Positions 52,520-61,610 of a DNA stretch of 64,000 nt are shown here, piece after piece. Each line of letters starts with the position of its first letter. Position 1 is the first letter of the stretch. Source of the DNA: Chryseobacterium geocarposphaerae. GTDB lineage: Bacteria > Bacteroidota > Bacteroidia > Flavobacteriales > Weeksellaceae. Made by a program: the position numbers and the translations under genes. Below the pieces are notes generated by a model. The model ran no database searches, was not told where the DNA came from, and was given only the letters and a program-made list of their open reading frames with translations. Where the stretch lies: NCBI RefSeq assembly GCF_002797535.1, contig NZ_PGFD01000001.1:806001-870000 (forward strand), read 5' to 3'.

Positions 52520-54664
52520 ATGAAAAGAAAATTACTAACAGTTGCAGTTCTTGCATTGATGACGGGTACTGTGTTTCATGCACAGACTTTTGTCTTTAAC
52601 AAAAATTCCGCTTGGAAGTACAATGATACTAATACGGCATTGGCAGATCAGTGGAAAGATACCAATTTTGATATTTCATCCTGGTCACAGGGGAATGGAC
52701 CTCTTGGATATGGGGATCCGGTAACTACAACAATTAATAACAGTCTTATCACAGCTTACTTTGCCAAAGATTTTACAGTAAATCTGAGTGATCTTTCCGA
52801 TACAATGGAACTGGGAGTGATGAGAGATGACGGAATCGTCGTTTATCTGAATGGTCAGGAAGTCGTAAGAGATAATATGCCGACCGGAACCATTGCATTC
52901 AGTACTTTATCCAGTACAACCATTGACGGAGCAGCAGAAAGTGTATACAATGTATTTTCTATCCCAAAATCTAAATTTGTAAACGGAAACAACAGAATCT
53001 CTATTGAATTGCATAACAGAGGCGCAACGAGTTCTGATTTAAGAATAGATGCTTACCTGAAAACTGTTGTATCAACAACTCCGGTACCATGTAATGCGAA
53101 TCATATCAGCTGCTTTACTTCTATTGTTCCTACAGCTCAGACCAACAAATTGATTATTCCGGTAGAACATAACTATCAGCTGATTTTAAAAGAAGGCGAT
53201 AACTATACAGAAGGCGGAGGGTTAGTAGGAGGACAAAATGACTTTACGGCTTATGTTCCGAAAAACGGAAGTTCTGCAGACGGATATCTTTCTGTAAATC
53301 ACGAAACCAATCCGGGAGGAGTAACCATGGCTGAAATTAGTTATAATGCTTCTACCAAACTTTGGCAGCTAACAAGATCCAGAGCGGTAAGTTTCTCTGC
53401 TACAAGTCTGGTTCAGACGATCAGAAACTGTTCAGGAGGTATTACACCTTGGGGAACTGTAGTTACGGCTGAAGAGCAAACCACTTCAAGTGATGTAAAC
53501 GGAGATGGAATGAAAGATTATGGATGGTTGGTAGAAATTGATCCTGCAACCGCTCAGGTAGTGTCTCAAAATGCTGACGGTTCTAAAGGTAAACTTTGGC
53601 AGATGGGAATCATGAATCACGAAAACGTAGTGATCAATAGTGCAGGAACAACAGCTTATTACGGGGAAGACGGAGGTACTCACATGGTATATAAATATGT
53701 AATGGATACGCCAAACAATCTTTCATCAGGAAATTTATATGTTTTAAAACTGGATCAAGGATTAAGTAACGGAGATCCTGTTGTAACTACAGCAACATGG
53801 ATTCAGGTTCCAAATAAAACAAAAGCAGACCAAAATAATACAACGGCTTTAGCACAATCTCTGGGAGGAACTTCTTTTAATGGGATTGAAGACGTGGATA
53901 TAAGTCCGATTGACGGCAAAATCTACTTTACGGCCAAAGGGTTAAATAAAGTGTACAGATTGCAGGATAACGGAACTACAGCTTCTCAGGTTGAAACTTT
54001 TGTAGGAGGCCTTACTACAAATTATTCATTTACAACGGCTCAGGGAACAAAAACGGAAGCATGGGGAGACGGAAACGATAACCTTACATTTGATGAGCTT
54101 GGAAACCTTTGGGTATTACAGGATGGTGGGAAAAATTACATCTGGGTAATTGCTCCGGATCATACTCAGGCTAATCCAAAAGTGAGATTATTCGCGTCTA
54201 TGCCTGCAGGTTCAGAACCAACCGGTCTTACCTTTACACCGGATCATAAATTCGGATTCTTCTCTATTCAGCACCCGGATTCTACGATCTCTACAGATAT
54301 TGATGCTACAGGAAATACAATCAATTACATTGGAAAATCTGCAACCATCGTAGTAGCACTTAAAAATAATTTAGGAACTGCCGGATCTTTAGGAACCGGT
54401 GAAATACATGCAGAAGCTGAAGTAACAGTTGCTCCAAACCCAACCTCAGGAATTGTGAAGATCAATTCTCCAAAAGGATTGAAGAACATGGCGGTAACAG
54501 CTTACAGTATGGATGGTAAAATTGTGTTCACTCAGAAATTCTCGGGAACAAACAATGCTTTAGATTTAGACTTTACAAAACAGCTTGAATCTTCAAGAGT
54601 TTTGATTTTAAATATCGAAGCAGACGGAGGATTCCAGAAAACACTAAAACTATTGAAAAAATAA
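52520..54664 (+). CDS. PhoX/DUF839-type phosphatase with T9SS sorting domain
   Basis: A 714-residue secreted protein from ATG 52520 (signal peptide MKRKLLTVAVLALMTGTVFHAQ-like, about 22 residues). An N-terminal beta-sandwich (about 23-190) has the MRDDGIVVYLNGQEVVRDN pattern found before several Bacteroidota exoenzymes. The middle (about 215-620) matches the DUF839/PhoX family of calcium- and iron-dependent alkaline phosphatases (SVNHETNPGGVTM, GTVVTAEEQT, ENVVINS). The C-terminal 75 residues (VAPNPTSGIVKINSPKG to the final KLLKK) are a type A T9SS sorting domain, so the enzyme is exported by type IX secretion. Close upstream: candidate operator. Confidence 0.88.
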   Translation: MKRKLLTVAVLALMTGTVFHAQTFVFNKNSAWKYNDTNTALADQWKDTNFDISSWSQGNGPLGYGDPVTTTINNSLITAYFAKDFTVNLSDLSDTMELGVMRDDGIVVYLNGQEVVRDNMPTGTIAFSTLSSTTIDGAAESVYNVFSIPKSKFVNGNNRISIELHNRGATSSDLRIDAYLKTVVSTTPVPCNANHISCFTSIVPTAQTNKLIIPVEHNYQLILKEGDNYTEGGGLVGGQNDFTAYVPKNGSSADGYLSVNHETNPGGVTMAEISYNASTKLWQLTRSRAVSFSATSLVQTIRNCSGGITPWGTVVTAEEQTTSSDVNGDGMKDYGWLVEIDPATAQVVSQNADGSKGKLWQMGIMNHENVVINSAGTTAYYGEDGGTHMVYKYVMDTPNNLSSGNLYVLKLDQGLSNGDPVVTTATWIQVPNKTKADQNNTTALAQSLGGTSFNGIEDVDISPIDGKIYFTAKGLNKVYRLQDNGTTASQVETFVGGLTTNYSFTTAQGTKTEAWGDGNDNLTFDELGNLWVLQDGGKNYIWVIAPDHTQANPKVRLFASMPAGSEPTGLTFTPDHKFGFFSIQHPDSTISTDIDATGNTINYIGKSATIVVALKNNLGTAGSLGTGEIHAEAEVTVAPNPTSGIVKINSPKGLKNMAVTAYSMDGKIVFTQKFSGTNNALDLDFTKQLESSRVLILNIEADGGFQKTLKLLKK

Positions 54665-54679
54665 TCTTAATAATTCTGA

Positions 54680-54713
54680 GCTGCCGGTACATTAATTACC
54701 GGTGGCTTTTTTT
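54680..54713 (+). terminator. Terminator directly before the LRR gene
   Basis: A 10-base stem (54680-54689 with 54697-54706), two pairs being G-U, a 7-base loop and seven T's. The LRR start codon follows only four bases later. Confidence 0.75.
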
Positions 54714-54717
54714 ATCT

Positions 54718-55617
54718 ATGAAAAAAATCCTTTTTTCTGTTTTTATACTTATTCTTTCACAGGCAAAAGCACAGATTGATCCTGTAAAATATCCAACTTA
54801 TACCAACTTGGAAGATGCTGTAAAAAGTGGACAAACCATTTATAGTATGAGCTTCAGGGGGAAAGCAATGTTCAATCTTCCGCCCGAAATTCAGAAATTA
54901 AACTCAATTTTCTTTCTGAATTTAATGGAAAATAAGTTCGAGAAAATGGATGAATCTATTTTTGCACTAAAAGAACTGACAATTCTAAACCTGAATGGAA
55001 ACAGCATTAAATTCATTCCTGATGAAATCGCAGAACTTCAGAAATTGGAAAGCTTTTCGATCAATTTAAATGAACTGACAAGTATTAATCCAAATCTGGC
55101 GAAACTTCAGAAATTAAAAGTGATTCATTTGGATGCCAATAACCTGAACGTATTTCCTGAAGCGTTACTAAAAATTCCGAGTCTTGAAGAAATTAATTTG
55201 CAGGGAAATCAGATCAGTTTTATTGCTAAAGACTTAGATGAGATTAAAAATTTAAAATCATTAAACTTAGCCACAAACCAGATTAAAGACTTAGGAAACT
55301 TAGAACTTCCAAAGCAATTAAAATATTTGGAACTTCAGCAAAATGCCATATCAAAACTTCCCGAGGACCTGTTTCAATCAAAAAATCTGGAATTTTTAAA
55401 TGTAAGTCAGAATAAGATCAAAGAAATTCCACCTCAAGTAAAAGGTTTGAAAAATGTAGTCAGTATGAATCTGGCCAATAATGATTTAAAAGATCTTCCA
55501 GCCGAATTTTCAAAGCTGAAAAACCTTAAAACACTCATATTAACGGGCAATCCAATGGAGAAATCAACCATTGAAAAACTAAAAGCCATGATGCCGGAAA
55601 CCAAAATTTATTTCTAA
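54718..55617 (+). CDS. Exported leucine-rich-repeat protein
   Basis: A 299-residue protein with a signal peptide (MKKILFSVFILILSQAKAQ) and about ten leucine-rich repeats of 22-24 residues with the consensus LxxLxLxxNxIxxIPxxIxxL (for example NLNGNSIKFIPDEI, NVSQNKIKEIPPQV). It has no T9SS tail and no anchor that I can see. Likely a protein-binding protein in the periplasm or at the surface; partner unknown. It starts only four bases after a terminator T-run and no promoter is visible between, so it depends on read-through from PhoX. Its stop is three bases from the convergent SUI1 gene. Confidence 0.88.
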   Translation: MKKILFSVFILILSQAKAQIDPVKYPTYTNLEDAVKSGQTIYSMSFRGKAMFNLPPEIQKLNSIFFLNLMENKFEKMDESIFALKELTILNLNGNSIKFIPDEIAELQKLESFSINLNELTSINPNLAKLQKLKVIHLDANNLNVFPEALLKIPSLEEINLQGNQISFIAKDLDEIKNLKSLNLATNQIKDLGNLELPKQLKYLELQQNAISKLPEDLFQSKNLEFLNVSQNKIKEIPPQVKGLKNVVSMNLANNDLKDLPAEFSKLKNLKTLILTGNPMEKSTIEKLKAMMPETKIYF

Positions 55618-55620
55618 AAT

Positions 55621-55944
55621 TTATCCGCCGACTCTTTTAGTTTTATATCCCATTTCCTTAAGGATATTCATTATTTTATCACGATTATCCCCTTGAATAA
55701 TAATCGTTCCGTCCTTTTCAGAACCACCTATTCCAAGAGTGGTTTTTATCTTTTTTGAGATTTTCTTAAGCTCTTCCTCACTTCCTTCCCAACCTTCAAC
55801 AATCGTTACAGGTTTACCGTTTCTGCCTTTTTTCTCAAACTTGCACACCAAAGGCTCTTTCTGCTTGAATTGCTCTTCAGGCATCTCAAAGTCCTGCTCT
55901 TCGTGATCAGGAAAAAGGTTCTTTAATTGATCTCTTAAATCCAT
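55621..55944 (-). CDS. SUI1/eIF1-like translation factor (YciH type)
   Basis: A 107-residue protein with a basic SUI1 domain (about 30-105): KFEKKGRNGKPVTIVEG, then KTTLGIGGSEKDGTIIIQGD and KIMNILKEMGYKTKRVGG. YciH-type proteins help check start-site selection in other bacteria (family knowledge). The N-terminus is acidic (DHEEQDFEMPEEQ). A -7 box TAATTTTG (minus, 55949-55956) lies only four bases before the ATG, so the message may be nearly leaderless. It converges on the LRR gene with a three-base gap and no terminator between. Confidence 0.9.
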   Translation of the reverse strand: MDLRDQLKNLFPDHEEQDFEMPEEQFKQKEPLVCKFEKKGRNGKPVTIVEGWEGSEEELKKISKKIKTTLGIGGSEKDGTIIIQGDNRDKIMNILKEMGYKTKRVGG

Positions 55945-56042
55945 AATGCAAAATTAATAAAATTCTAAATATACACTTTTATTGAATTTTGTTTTAGTTA
56001 TAATTGAAGAAAAATATTAAAAATTTAAATTAAAGATAAATA

Positions 56043-57293
56043 TTATCTTAATCCTGATTGAATTTTAGGTAATAACTCATTCATTGTATTTTCCGCGAGT
56101 AATTTTCCAATTTCTGGGTATAGTGTTTCCATTTTTGTAGTTTCTTTAATTGTATGACTAACCTGATCATTAAAAGTTTCTGTACCATAGGTTAAATATA
56201 CAATGTCAAAATTATCATTAAATTTTGAAACAAGATAAAACCGAACATTCGGTTCACTTGTTCCACGCTGAACTACAAACATACTTGTTTCGACAGATCT
56301 AGTCTCTTCACTAAAATTAGCATTATTTCCACCATAATTTAAAGAGGCATTAAGTGACTGTTGATAATTACTTAAAAATAAATTATGACATTCCTTGATG
56401 ATTTCAATATTTGCTCTTTTCTTTTTATAAAATTCATCATTAAATAGTTCATCAAGTTTTTTTGAAGCATCAAAATCCAAATTTTCAGTTGTCATTGGTA
56501 ATAATATTTTATTTAAATCTTCTTTAAGTTCACTAGCGGTTGAATACCGCAAAGAAACTTCATATGTGAATCCTTTGTCAAAAATTTTTTTTAATATATT
56601 ATTTGAAAGAACTTCTAAATCTCTAACTTCAGACCTCTTATGTGGCTGTAAACCTTCTTCATTTAATAATATGTTTGGTTGATGTTTAGTGACTAAATAA
56701 AATAAAATACCAACTAAAAATGTTATATCTGATGCAGAAACAGTGACATCAGTTCCTTTTGCAAGTTCTGGGAGTCTTAGAAATCTATTACCGAGTTCAA
56801 TTCCCTTTTTTGTTTTGAAAGAAGAATTGTCATCTAACCAACATATTCCAAAATCAATTATAAAAGGACGATTAGTAGTATTTTCTATAATTATATTGTC
56901 TGGTTTAAGGTCTCTGTGATATAGTCCGATCTTATGAGCTTCTTCTATTATTTCACATAATGATGTAACTATTAAAACACTGGTTTTTAGATCAAGAGTG
57001 TTTTTTTCAACAAATTCGTTTAATGTTAGCCCTGAAATAAAATCCATTACTATGTATACCTCTTCTTCACTGGAGTAATCATGAAGTTTTGGAACACCAA
57101 ATCCGTTCATCAATTCTAGTGCTTTAATTTCTCTTTCTAATCTAAATCGTCTTTCTTTTGAAAGTGATACAGATTTTGGTATTTTAATAATATACTTTAT
57201 ACTATCTTTTTCAACTAAAAAAGTTACTGATTGACCACCTTCTGCATACTCTTTAATTAGGTTATATTTTTTTTGTAAATTTTCTGTTAGCAT
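56043..57293 (-). CDS. Orphan serine/threonine protein kinase
   Basis: A 416-residue eukaryotic-like kinase. Glycine loop region AEGGQSVTF (17-25), ATP-anchoring Lys37 (YIIKIPK), catalytic HRDLKPDN (126-133), DFG (147-149) and an activation segment with RLPELAKG; all catalytic parts look intact. The C-terminal part (about 280-416) is a domain I do not recognise and has no PASTA or TPR repeats. There is no signal peptide or membrane segment, so it is probably cytoplasmic. No phosphatase or substrate gene is adjacent. The third-codon positions look unusually A+T-rich compared with neighbours, which hints at transfer (inference by eye). Confidence 0.85.
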   Translation of the reverse strand: MLTENLQKKYNLIKEYAEGGQSVTFLVEKDSIKYIIKIPKSVSLSKERRFRLEREIKALELMNGFGVPKLHDYSSEEEVYIVMDFISGLTLNEFVEKNTLDLKTSVLIVTSLCEIIEEAHKIGLYHRDLKPDNIIIENTTNRPFIIDFGICWLDDNSSFKTKKGIELGNRFLRLPELAKGTDVTVSASDITFLVGILFYLVTKHQPNILLNEEGLQPHKRSEVRDLEVLSNNILKKIFDKGFTYEVSLRYSTASELKEDLNKILLPMTTENLDFDASKKLDELFNDEFYKKKRANIEIIKECHNLFLSNYQQSLNASLNYGGNNANFSEETRSVETSMFVVQRGTSEPNVRFYLVSKFNDNFDIVYLTYGTETFNDQVSHTIKETTKMETLYPEIGKLLAENTMNELLPKIQSGLR

Positions 57294-57458
57294 AATTTAA
57301 AAATTAAATTAATAATTAAGACTTTTGCTAAAATATAAAAAGAAAGTTTATTTCTCGAGTTTTCATAGTATGAATAAGAGTGAAAAAGATAAATAGATCT
57401 TTTTAAATTCTTCCATTCATTTCAAAATAAATAAATTTGTACTACAAAAGTTTACATA

Positions 57459-59000
57459 ATGTCGAAAAAAGCAATATTGGCAATCCTTGACGGATGGGGA
57501 TTGGGAATGAATCCGGACGTTTCAGCAATTGATAAAGCAAACACACCATTTATAGATAACTGTCTTAAAAATTACCCTCATACAACGCTTGAAGCGAGTG
57601 GTTTGGCGGTAGGTCTACCGGCGGGACAAATGGGGAACTCTGAAGTGGGTCACATGAATCTGGGAGCAGGAAGAGTCGTTTATCAAAACCTGGTAAAACT
57701 GAACATGGCGGTTGAAAACGGAACTCTGGGACAGGAAAAAATCATTCAGGATGCCTTTGAATACGCTAAAAAAGAGAATAAAAAAGTACACTTTATCGGA
57801 TTAGTTTCCAATGGAGGAGTACATTCACATATCAATCACCTTAAAGGTCTTTTAACAGCAGCTCATGAATCTGGATTGAATGAAAATGTTTTCGTTCATG
57901 CTTTTACAGACGGACGTGACTGCGATCCGCATTCCGGAAAAGGTTTTATTGAAGAACTTCAGCATCATATGGAGTCTACTACAGGAAAACTTGCAACCGT
58001 TGTCGGAAGATATTACGCCATGGACAGAGATAAAAGATGGGAACGTGTAAAACTGGCTTATGATGCATTGGTAGAAGGAGTTGGAGAACAATCTACAGAT
58101 GCTTTGGCTTCGATTCAGAAATCGTATGATAATAATGTAACGGATGAGTTTATTAAACCTATTATTCTGGTCAATACAACGGAAACAGGAAATGTAGTTC
58201 CGGTTGCTAAAATTATTGATAATGATGTGGTAATCTGTTTCAATTTCCGTACAGACAGAGGTCGTGAAATTACAGAAGTGCTTTCTCAAAAGGATTTCCC
58301 GGAATATTTCATGAGAAAACTTAATCTTTATTATATTACATTAACGAATTATGATAAGACTTTCCAGAATGTACACGTTGTTTTCGATGAAGAGGTTTTA
58401 CATGACACTATGGGAGAAGTTTTGGAAAGAAATCATAAAACACAGATCAGAATCGCTGAAACTGAAAAATATCCTCACGTTACCTTCTTTTTCTCAGGAG
58501 GGCGTGAAGAAGAGTTTGTAGGAGAAAGAAGATTACTTTGTCCGAGTCCGAAAGATGTTCCTACTTATGATCTAAAACCGGAAATGTCTGCTTATGATAT
58601 TACCAATGCTATCGTTCCTGAACTGGAAAACGGAACTGCCGATTTTGTATGCTTAAATTTTGCAAACACAGATATGGTAGGTCATACCGGAGTTTTTTCG
58701 GCAGCAGTAAAAGCAGCGGAAGTTGTAGATTCTTGTATCGAAAAAGTAGCTACAGCGGCTTATGAAAATGGTTATGCCGTTTTTATTTTGGCTGACCACG
58801 GGAACTCTGATGTAATGATTAACCCGGATGGAACTCCAAATACACAGCATTCTACTAACCTTGTTCCGTTTATCGTAATGGATAAAGACCATACCTGGAA
58901 TCTGAAACCCGGAAAATTAGGAGATGTGGCCCCGACTATTTTAAAAGTAATGGGAATAGATGCTCCGGAAACTATGACGGGAGATATTTTAGTAAGCTAA
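57459..59000 (+). CDS. gpmI: 2,3-bisphosphoglycerate-independent phosphoglycerate mutase
   Basis: A 513-residue alkaline-phosphatase-fold enzyme that interconverts 3- and 2-phosphoglycerate in glycolysis. The N-terminal metal site is ILDGWGLG (7-14), the phosphoserine is in MGNSEVGHMNLGAGR (about residues 60-74), and the C-terminal site has FTDGRDCDPHSG (about 148-159) and ADHGNSDVM (about 446-454). Full length for the family. A -7 element TAAATTTG (57432-57439) lies 19 bases upstream, without a TTG at -33. Confidence 0.95.
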   Translation: MSKKAILAILDGWGLGMNPDVSAIDKANTPFIDNCLKNYPHTTLEASGLAVGLPAGQMGNSEVGHMNLGAGRVVYQNLVKLNMAVENGTLGQEKIIQDAFEYAKKENKKVHFIGLVSNGGVHSHINHLKGLLTAAHESGLNENVFVHAFTDGRDCDPHSGKGFIEELQHHMESTTGKLATVVGRYYAMDRDKRWERVKLAYDALVEGVGEQSTDALASIQKSYDNNVTDEFIKPIILVNTTETGNVVPVAKIIDNDVVICFNFRTDRGREITEVLSQKDFPEYFMRKLNLYYITLTNYDKTFQNVHVVFDEEVLHDTMGEVLERNHKTQIRIAETEKYPHVTFFFSGGREEEFVGERRLLCPSPKDVPTYDLKPEMSAYDITNAIVPELENGTADFVCLNFANTDMVGHTGVFSAAVKAAEVVDSCIEKVATAAYENGYAVFILADHGNSDVMINPDGTPNTQHSTNLVPFIVMDKDHTWNLKPGKLGDVAPTILKVMGIDAPETMTGDILVS

Positions 59001-59017
59001 GAATAATAATATTATCA

Positions 59018-59054
59018 AAAAAATGCCGTTATTGCTTTAATAATGGCATTTTTT
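59018..59054 (+). terminator. Terminator after gpmI
   Basis: Imperfect 16-base stem (59018-59033 with 59039-59054, one G-U pair), 5-base loop, six T's. Confidence 0.85.
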
Positions 59055-59112
59055 ATGATTAATATCAGAAAGAGTTAACATAATATTATGTCTTAAATAA
59101 TAAATAATATCA

Positions 59113-59120
59113 TATCTTTG
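59113..59120 (+). promoter_or_regulatory. -7 element of the desaturase gene
   Basis: TATCTTTG, 23 bases before the ATG at 59144. Matches TAnnTTTG; no TTG at -33. Confidence 0.55.
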
Positions 59121-59143
59121 TAAATTAAATTTAAATTCATATA

Positions 59144-60124
59144 ATGTATCAAACGCTTGTAAGGAAAGAAGTCATGGGAATTTTGGGAAAAGAAGTAAGT
59201 TCTTTTCTGGATAAATTTTTAACGCCGATTGAAAAAATCTGGCAACCATCAGACTACCTTCCGGATCCTTCAAGTGAAGATTTTAAACATGACCTAGAAG
59301 AAATCCAGACTTTTGCACGTGAAATGCCTTACGATCTGTTCGTAACATTAATTGGAGACTGTATCACAGAAGAAGCTTTACCATCATACGAATCTTGGTT
59401 AATGGGAGTAGACGGAATTGATCAGGAAGAAAAAGAAATCGGATGGGCAAACTGGGTAAGAGCATGGACTGCTGAAGAAAACAGACACGGAGATCTTTTA
59501 GGTAAATACCTTTATCTATGTGGAAGAGTGAATATGAGAGAAGTAGAAATTACTACTCAATATCTTATTAATGACGGCTTCGATTTAGGAACAAGCATGG
59601 ATCCGTATAGAAATTTTGTATATACCAGTTTTCAGGAAACAGCAACCAATATTTCTCACAGAAGGGTAGGTACATTGGCAAAACAGTCCGGGAACGGAAA
59701 ATTAGCTAAAATGTGTGGAGTAATTGCAGCCGATGAAGCAAGACACGCAAAAGCTTATAAGCATTTCGTTGCAAAAATTTTGGAAATTGATCCTTCTGAA
59801 ATGATTTTGGCATTTGAAGACATGATGCGTAAAAAAATCGTTATGCCTGCTCACATGATGAGACAGTCTGGTCAGAAAGCAGGAGAGCTTTGGGGACATT
59901 TCTCAGATGCTGCCCAAAGATGCATGGTGTACACAGGACAGGATTATATCAATATATTAAAAGATTTGTTGGATGAATGGAAGATTGAACATGTAAAAGG
60001 TCTTAATGAAAAAGCTGAAAAAGCCCAGGAATACTTAATGAAACTTCCTGCAAGACTTCAGAAAATTACAGACAGAATTTCAACACCTGACTTACAATTC
60101 CAGTTCAATTGGGTGAAAAGTTAG
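59144..60124 (+). CDS. Acyl-ACP desaturase (fatty acid desaturase, ferritin-like)
   Basis: A 326-residue soluble di-iron desaturase that inserts a cis double bond into acyl-ACP. The two iron-binding helix pairs are visible: EENRHGDLL (Glu111, Glu112, His115) and DEARHAKAYKHF (Asp197, Glu198, His201), with Glu165 in FQETA. The length and soluble nature fit the plant/mycobacterial-type acyl-ACP desaturases. It would set membrane fluidity, alongside fabI elsewhere in the window. The ferredoxin at 16 kb could supply electrons, but nothing in the sequence shows that. Confidence 0.9.
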   Translation: MYQTLVRKEVMGILGKEVSSFLDKFLTPIEKIWQPSDYLPDPSSEDFKHDLEEIQTFAREMPYDLFVTLIGDCITEEALPSYESWLMGVDGIDQEEKEIGWANWVRAWTAEENRHGDLLGKYLYLCGRVNMREVEITTQYLINDGFDLGTSMDPYRNFVYTSFQETATNISHRRVGTLAKQSGNGKLAKMCGVIAADEARHAKAYKHFVAKILEIDPSEMILAFEDMMRKKIVMPAHMMRQSGQKAGELWGHFSDAAQRCMVYTGQDYINILKDLLDEWKIEHVKGLNEKAEKAQEYLMKLPARLQKITDRISTPDLQFQFNWVKS

Positions 60125-60152
60125 TTCCATATTCATTTAATTATAAAGTTAG

Positions 60153-60182
60153 GAGTGCTAAGTATTTTTTAGCACTCTTTTT
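60153..60182 (+). terminator. Terminator after the desaturase gene
   Basis: Perfect 9-base arms GAGTGCTAA (60153-60161) and TTAGCACTC (60169-60177), 7-base loop, five T's. Confidence 0.85.
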
Positions 60183-60188
60183 ATTTCT

Positions 60189-60196
60189 TATCTTTG
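60189..60196 (+). promoter_or_regulatory. -7 element of the hydrolase gene
   Basis: TATCTTTG followed by C, 21 bases before the ATG at 60218 and just after the desaturase terminator. No TTG at -33. Confidence 0.55.
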
Positions 60197-60217
60197 CAAA
60201 TCTAAATCATAATCGAA

Positions 60218-60649
60218 ATGATGAATAATAAAAAAATTGCGGTTGATTTTGACGGAACGATTGTAGATGATGCGTATCCGGCGATTGGAAAACCGAAAAT
60301 TTTTGCTTTTGAAACGTTAAAAAAACTTCAGGCTGAAGGGTACAGACTTATTTTGTGGACATACAGACACGGAAAGACTTTGGACGAGGCTGTAGAATTT
60401 TGCAGAAAAAACGGAATCGAATTTTATGCCGTTAATTCCAGTTTTGAAGGAGAGGTTTTTGATCAGGAAACACAATCCAGAAAACTAGATGCAGATTGGT
60501 TTATTGATGACAGAAATATAGGTGGTTTTCCGGGATGGGGAGAGATCTATAACATCATTCAGGAAAGAATAGAGTTCCGTGTAGAAGGCAAAGAGGTCTT
60601 GGCGTATTCAAAACTAAAAAAGGAAAAGAAAAAAGGATTATTCTGGTAG
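60218..60649 (+). CDS. HAD-superfamily hydrolase, BT0820 type
   Basis: A 143-residue minimal HAD phosphatase without a cap domain. Motif I is VDFDGTIV (residues 9-16, nucleophile Asp10), motif II is LWTYR (about 47-51), and the final acidic motif is WFIDDRNIGGFPGWGE (about 110). This small group is known from Bacteroides BT0820, whose structure was solved without a known substrate. Two ATG codons (60218 and 60221) could start it. It has no operon partner. Confidence 0.85.
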   Translation: MMNNKKIAVDFDGTIVDDAYPAIGKPKIFAFETLKKLQAEGYRLILWTYRHGKTLDEAVEFCRKNGIEFYAVNSSFEGEVFDQETQSRKLDADWFIDDRNIGGFPGWGEIYNIIQERIEFRVEGKEVLAYSKLKKEKKKGLFW

Positions 60650-60654
60650 AATTA

Positions 60655-60778
60655 TAGAAGTTAGAAGCTATATATTAGAAATCAGTTTTTAATGTTTAGC
60701 CTAATATGATTTATAATTTATGATCCGAATACAATTTTAGAATTGGAAGCTTAGAATAAAACTAACTTCTGACTTCTA
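60655..60778. repeat. Intergenic inverted repeat before map
   Basis: TAGAAGTTAGAAG (60655-60667) and CTTCTGACTTCTA (60766-60778) pair over 13 bases with one G-U, enclosing 98 A+T-rich bases. Between them are other TTAGAA/TTCTAA-like words. It is the same kind of spacer as those after atpA and between thioredoxin and peroxiredoxin. Confidence 0.45.
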
Positions 60779-60800
60779 ATCTCTAACAGCTAAAATAAAA

Positions 60801-61610
60801 ATGATTCAATTAAAAACAATAGACGAACTACGTCTTATGAAGCAGAGTGCCCAGTTGGTTTCAAGAACATTAGGAATGTTGGCCAAAGAAATCAAACCGG
60901 GAATTACCACTTTGTATTTAGATAAGTTAGCGCACGATTTTATTAAAGATCACGGTGCAGAACCTGCATTCTTAGGATATGGGGGGTTCCCTTATTCACT
61001 ATGTATTTCACCAAACGAACAGGTGGTTCATGGTTTTCCCAGCAAAGAAGAAATTAAGGAAGGAGATGTGCTTTCTGTTGACTGTGGAGCTGTTTTAAAT
61101 GGTTTCGTAGGAGATCACGCTTATACTTTCGAGATCGGTGAAGTAAAACCTGAAACGAAAAAATTACTTAAAGTAGCTAAAGAATCCCTTTATAAAGGAA
61201 TTGAGCAATGCATCAGAGGAAAAAGAATCGGGGATATTTCTCACGCGATTCAGGCTCATTGTGAAAAAGAAGGATACGGCGTGGTAAGAGAGCTTGTTGG
61301 TCATGGTGTAGGAAGACAAATGCATGAAGATCCACAGGTTCCGAACTATGGAAGACAGGGAAGCGGAAAAGTAATCAAAGACGGTTTAACCATTGCTATC
61401 GAACCGATGATCAACCTTGGAACAGAAAAAGTAAAATTCCATAATGATGGCTGGACAGTAACAACGTTGGATAATCAGCCTTCTGCCCATTTTGAGCATG
61501 ACGTGGCGGTCATTAACGGAAAACCTGTATTGCTTTCCACGTTCCAGTATATTTATGATGCTTTAGGTATTGTAAGTGATGAAGAAAAGCCATTCCAATT
61601 GGATTTTTAA
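60801..61610 (+). CDS. map: Methionine aminopeptidase type I
   Basis: A 269-residue pitta-bread-fold enzyme that removes the initiator methionine. Metal ligands are all present: Asp95 and Asp106 region in DVLSVDCGAVLNGFVGDHAY, His in VGHGVGRQMHEDP near residue 170, Glu in AIEPMI near 205 and Glu in HFEHDVAV near 235. The substrate-facing CISPNEQVVHG stretch matches type I enzymes. Its stop codon overlaps the ATG of the methyltransferase by one base (TAATG), so the two are translationally coupled. Confidence 0.96.
   Translation: MIQLKTIDELRLMKQSAQLVSRTLGMLAKEIKPGITTLYLDKLAHDFIKDHGAEPAFLGYGGFPYSLCISPNEQVVHGFPSKEEIKEGDVLSVDCGAVLNGFVGDHAYTFEIGEVKPETKKLLKVAKESLYKGIEQCIRGKRIGDISHAIQAHCEKEGYGVVRELVGHGVGRQMHEDPQVPNYGRQGSGKVIKDGLTIAIEPMINLGTEKVKFHNDGWTVTTLDNQPSAHFEHDVAVINGKPVLLSTFQYIYDALGIVSDEEKPFQLDF

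Noticed and set aside
56043..57293. Kinase as part of a defence or toxin system
   Set aside because: Neighbours are a SUI1 factor and gpmI; no nuclease, helicase or antitoxin gene is nearby, so a defence role is not supported.
57852..58289. 145-residue antisense frame within gpmI
   Set aside because: gpmI motifs are fully conserved here; the mirror frame has no signal, domain or promoter.
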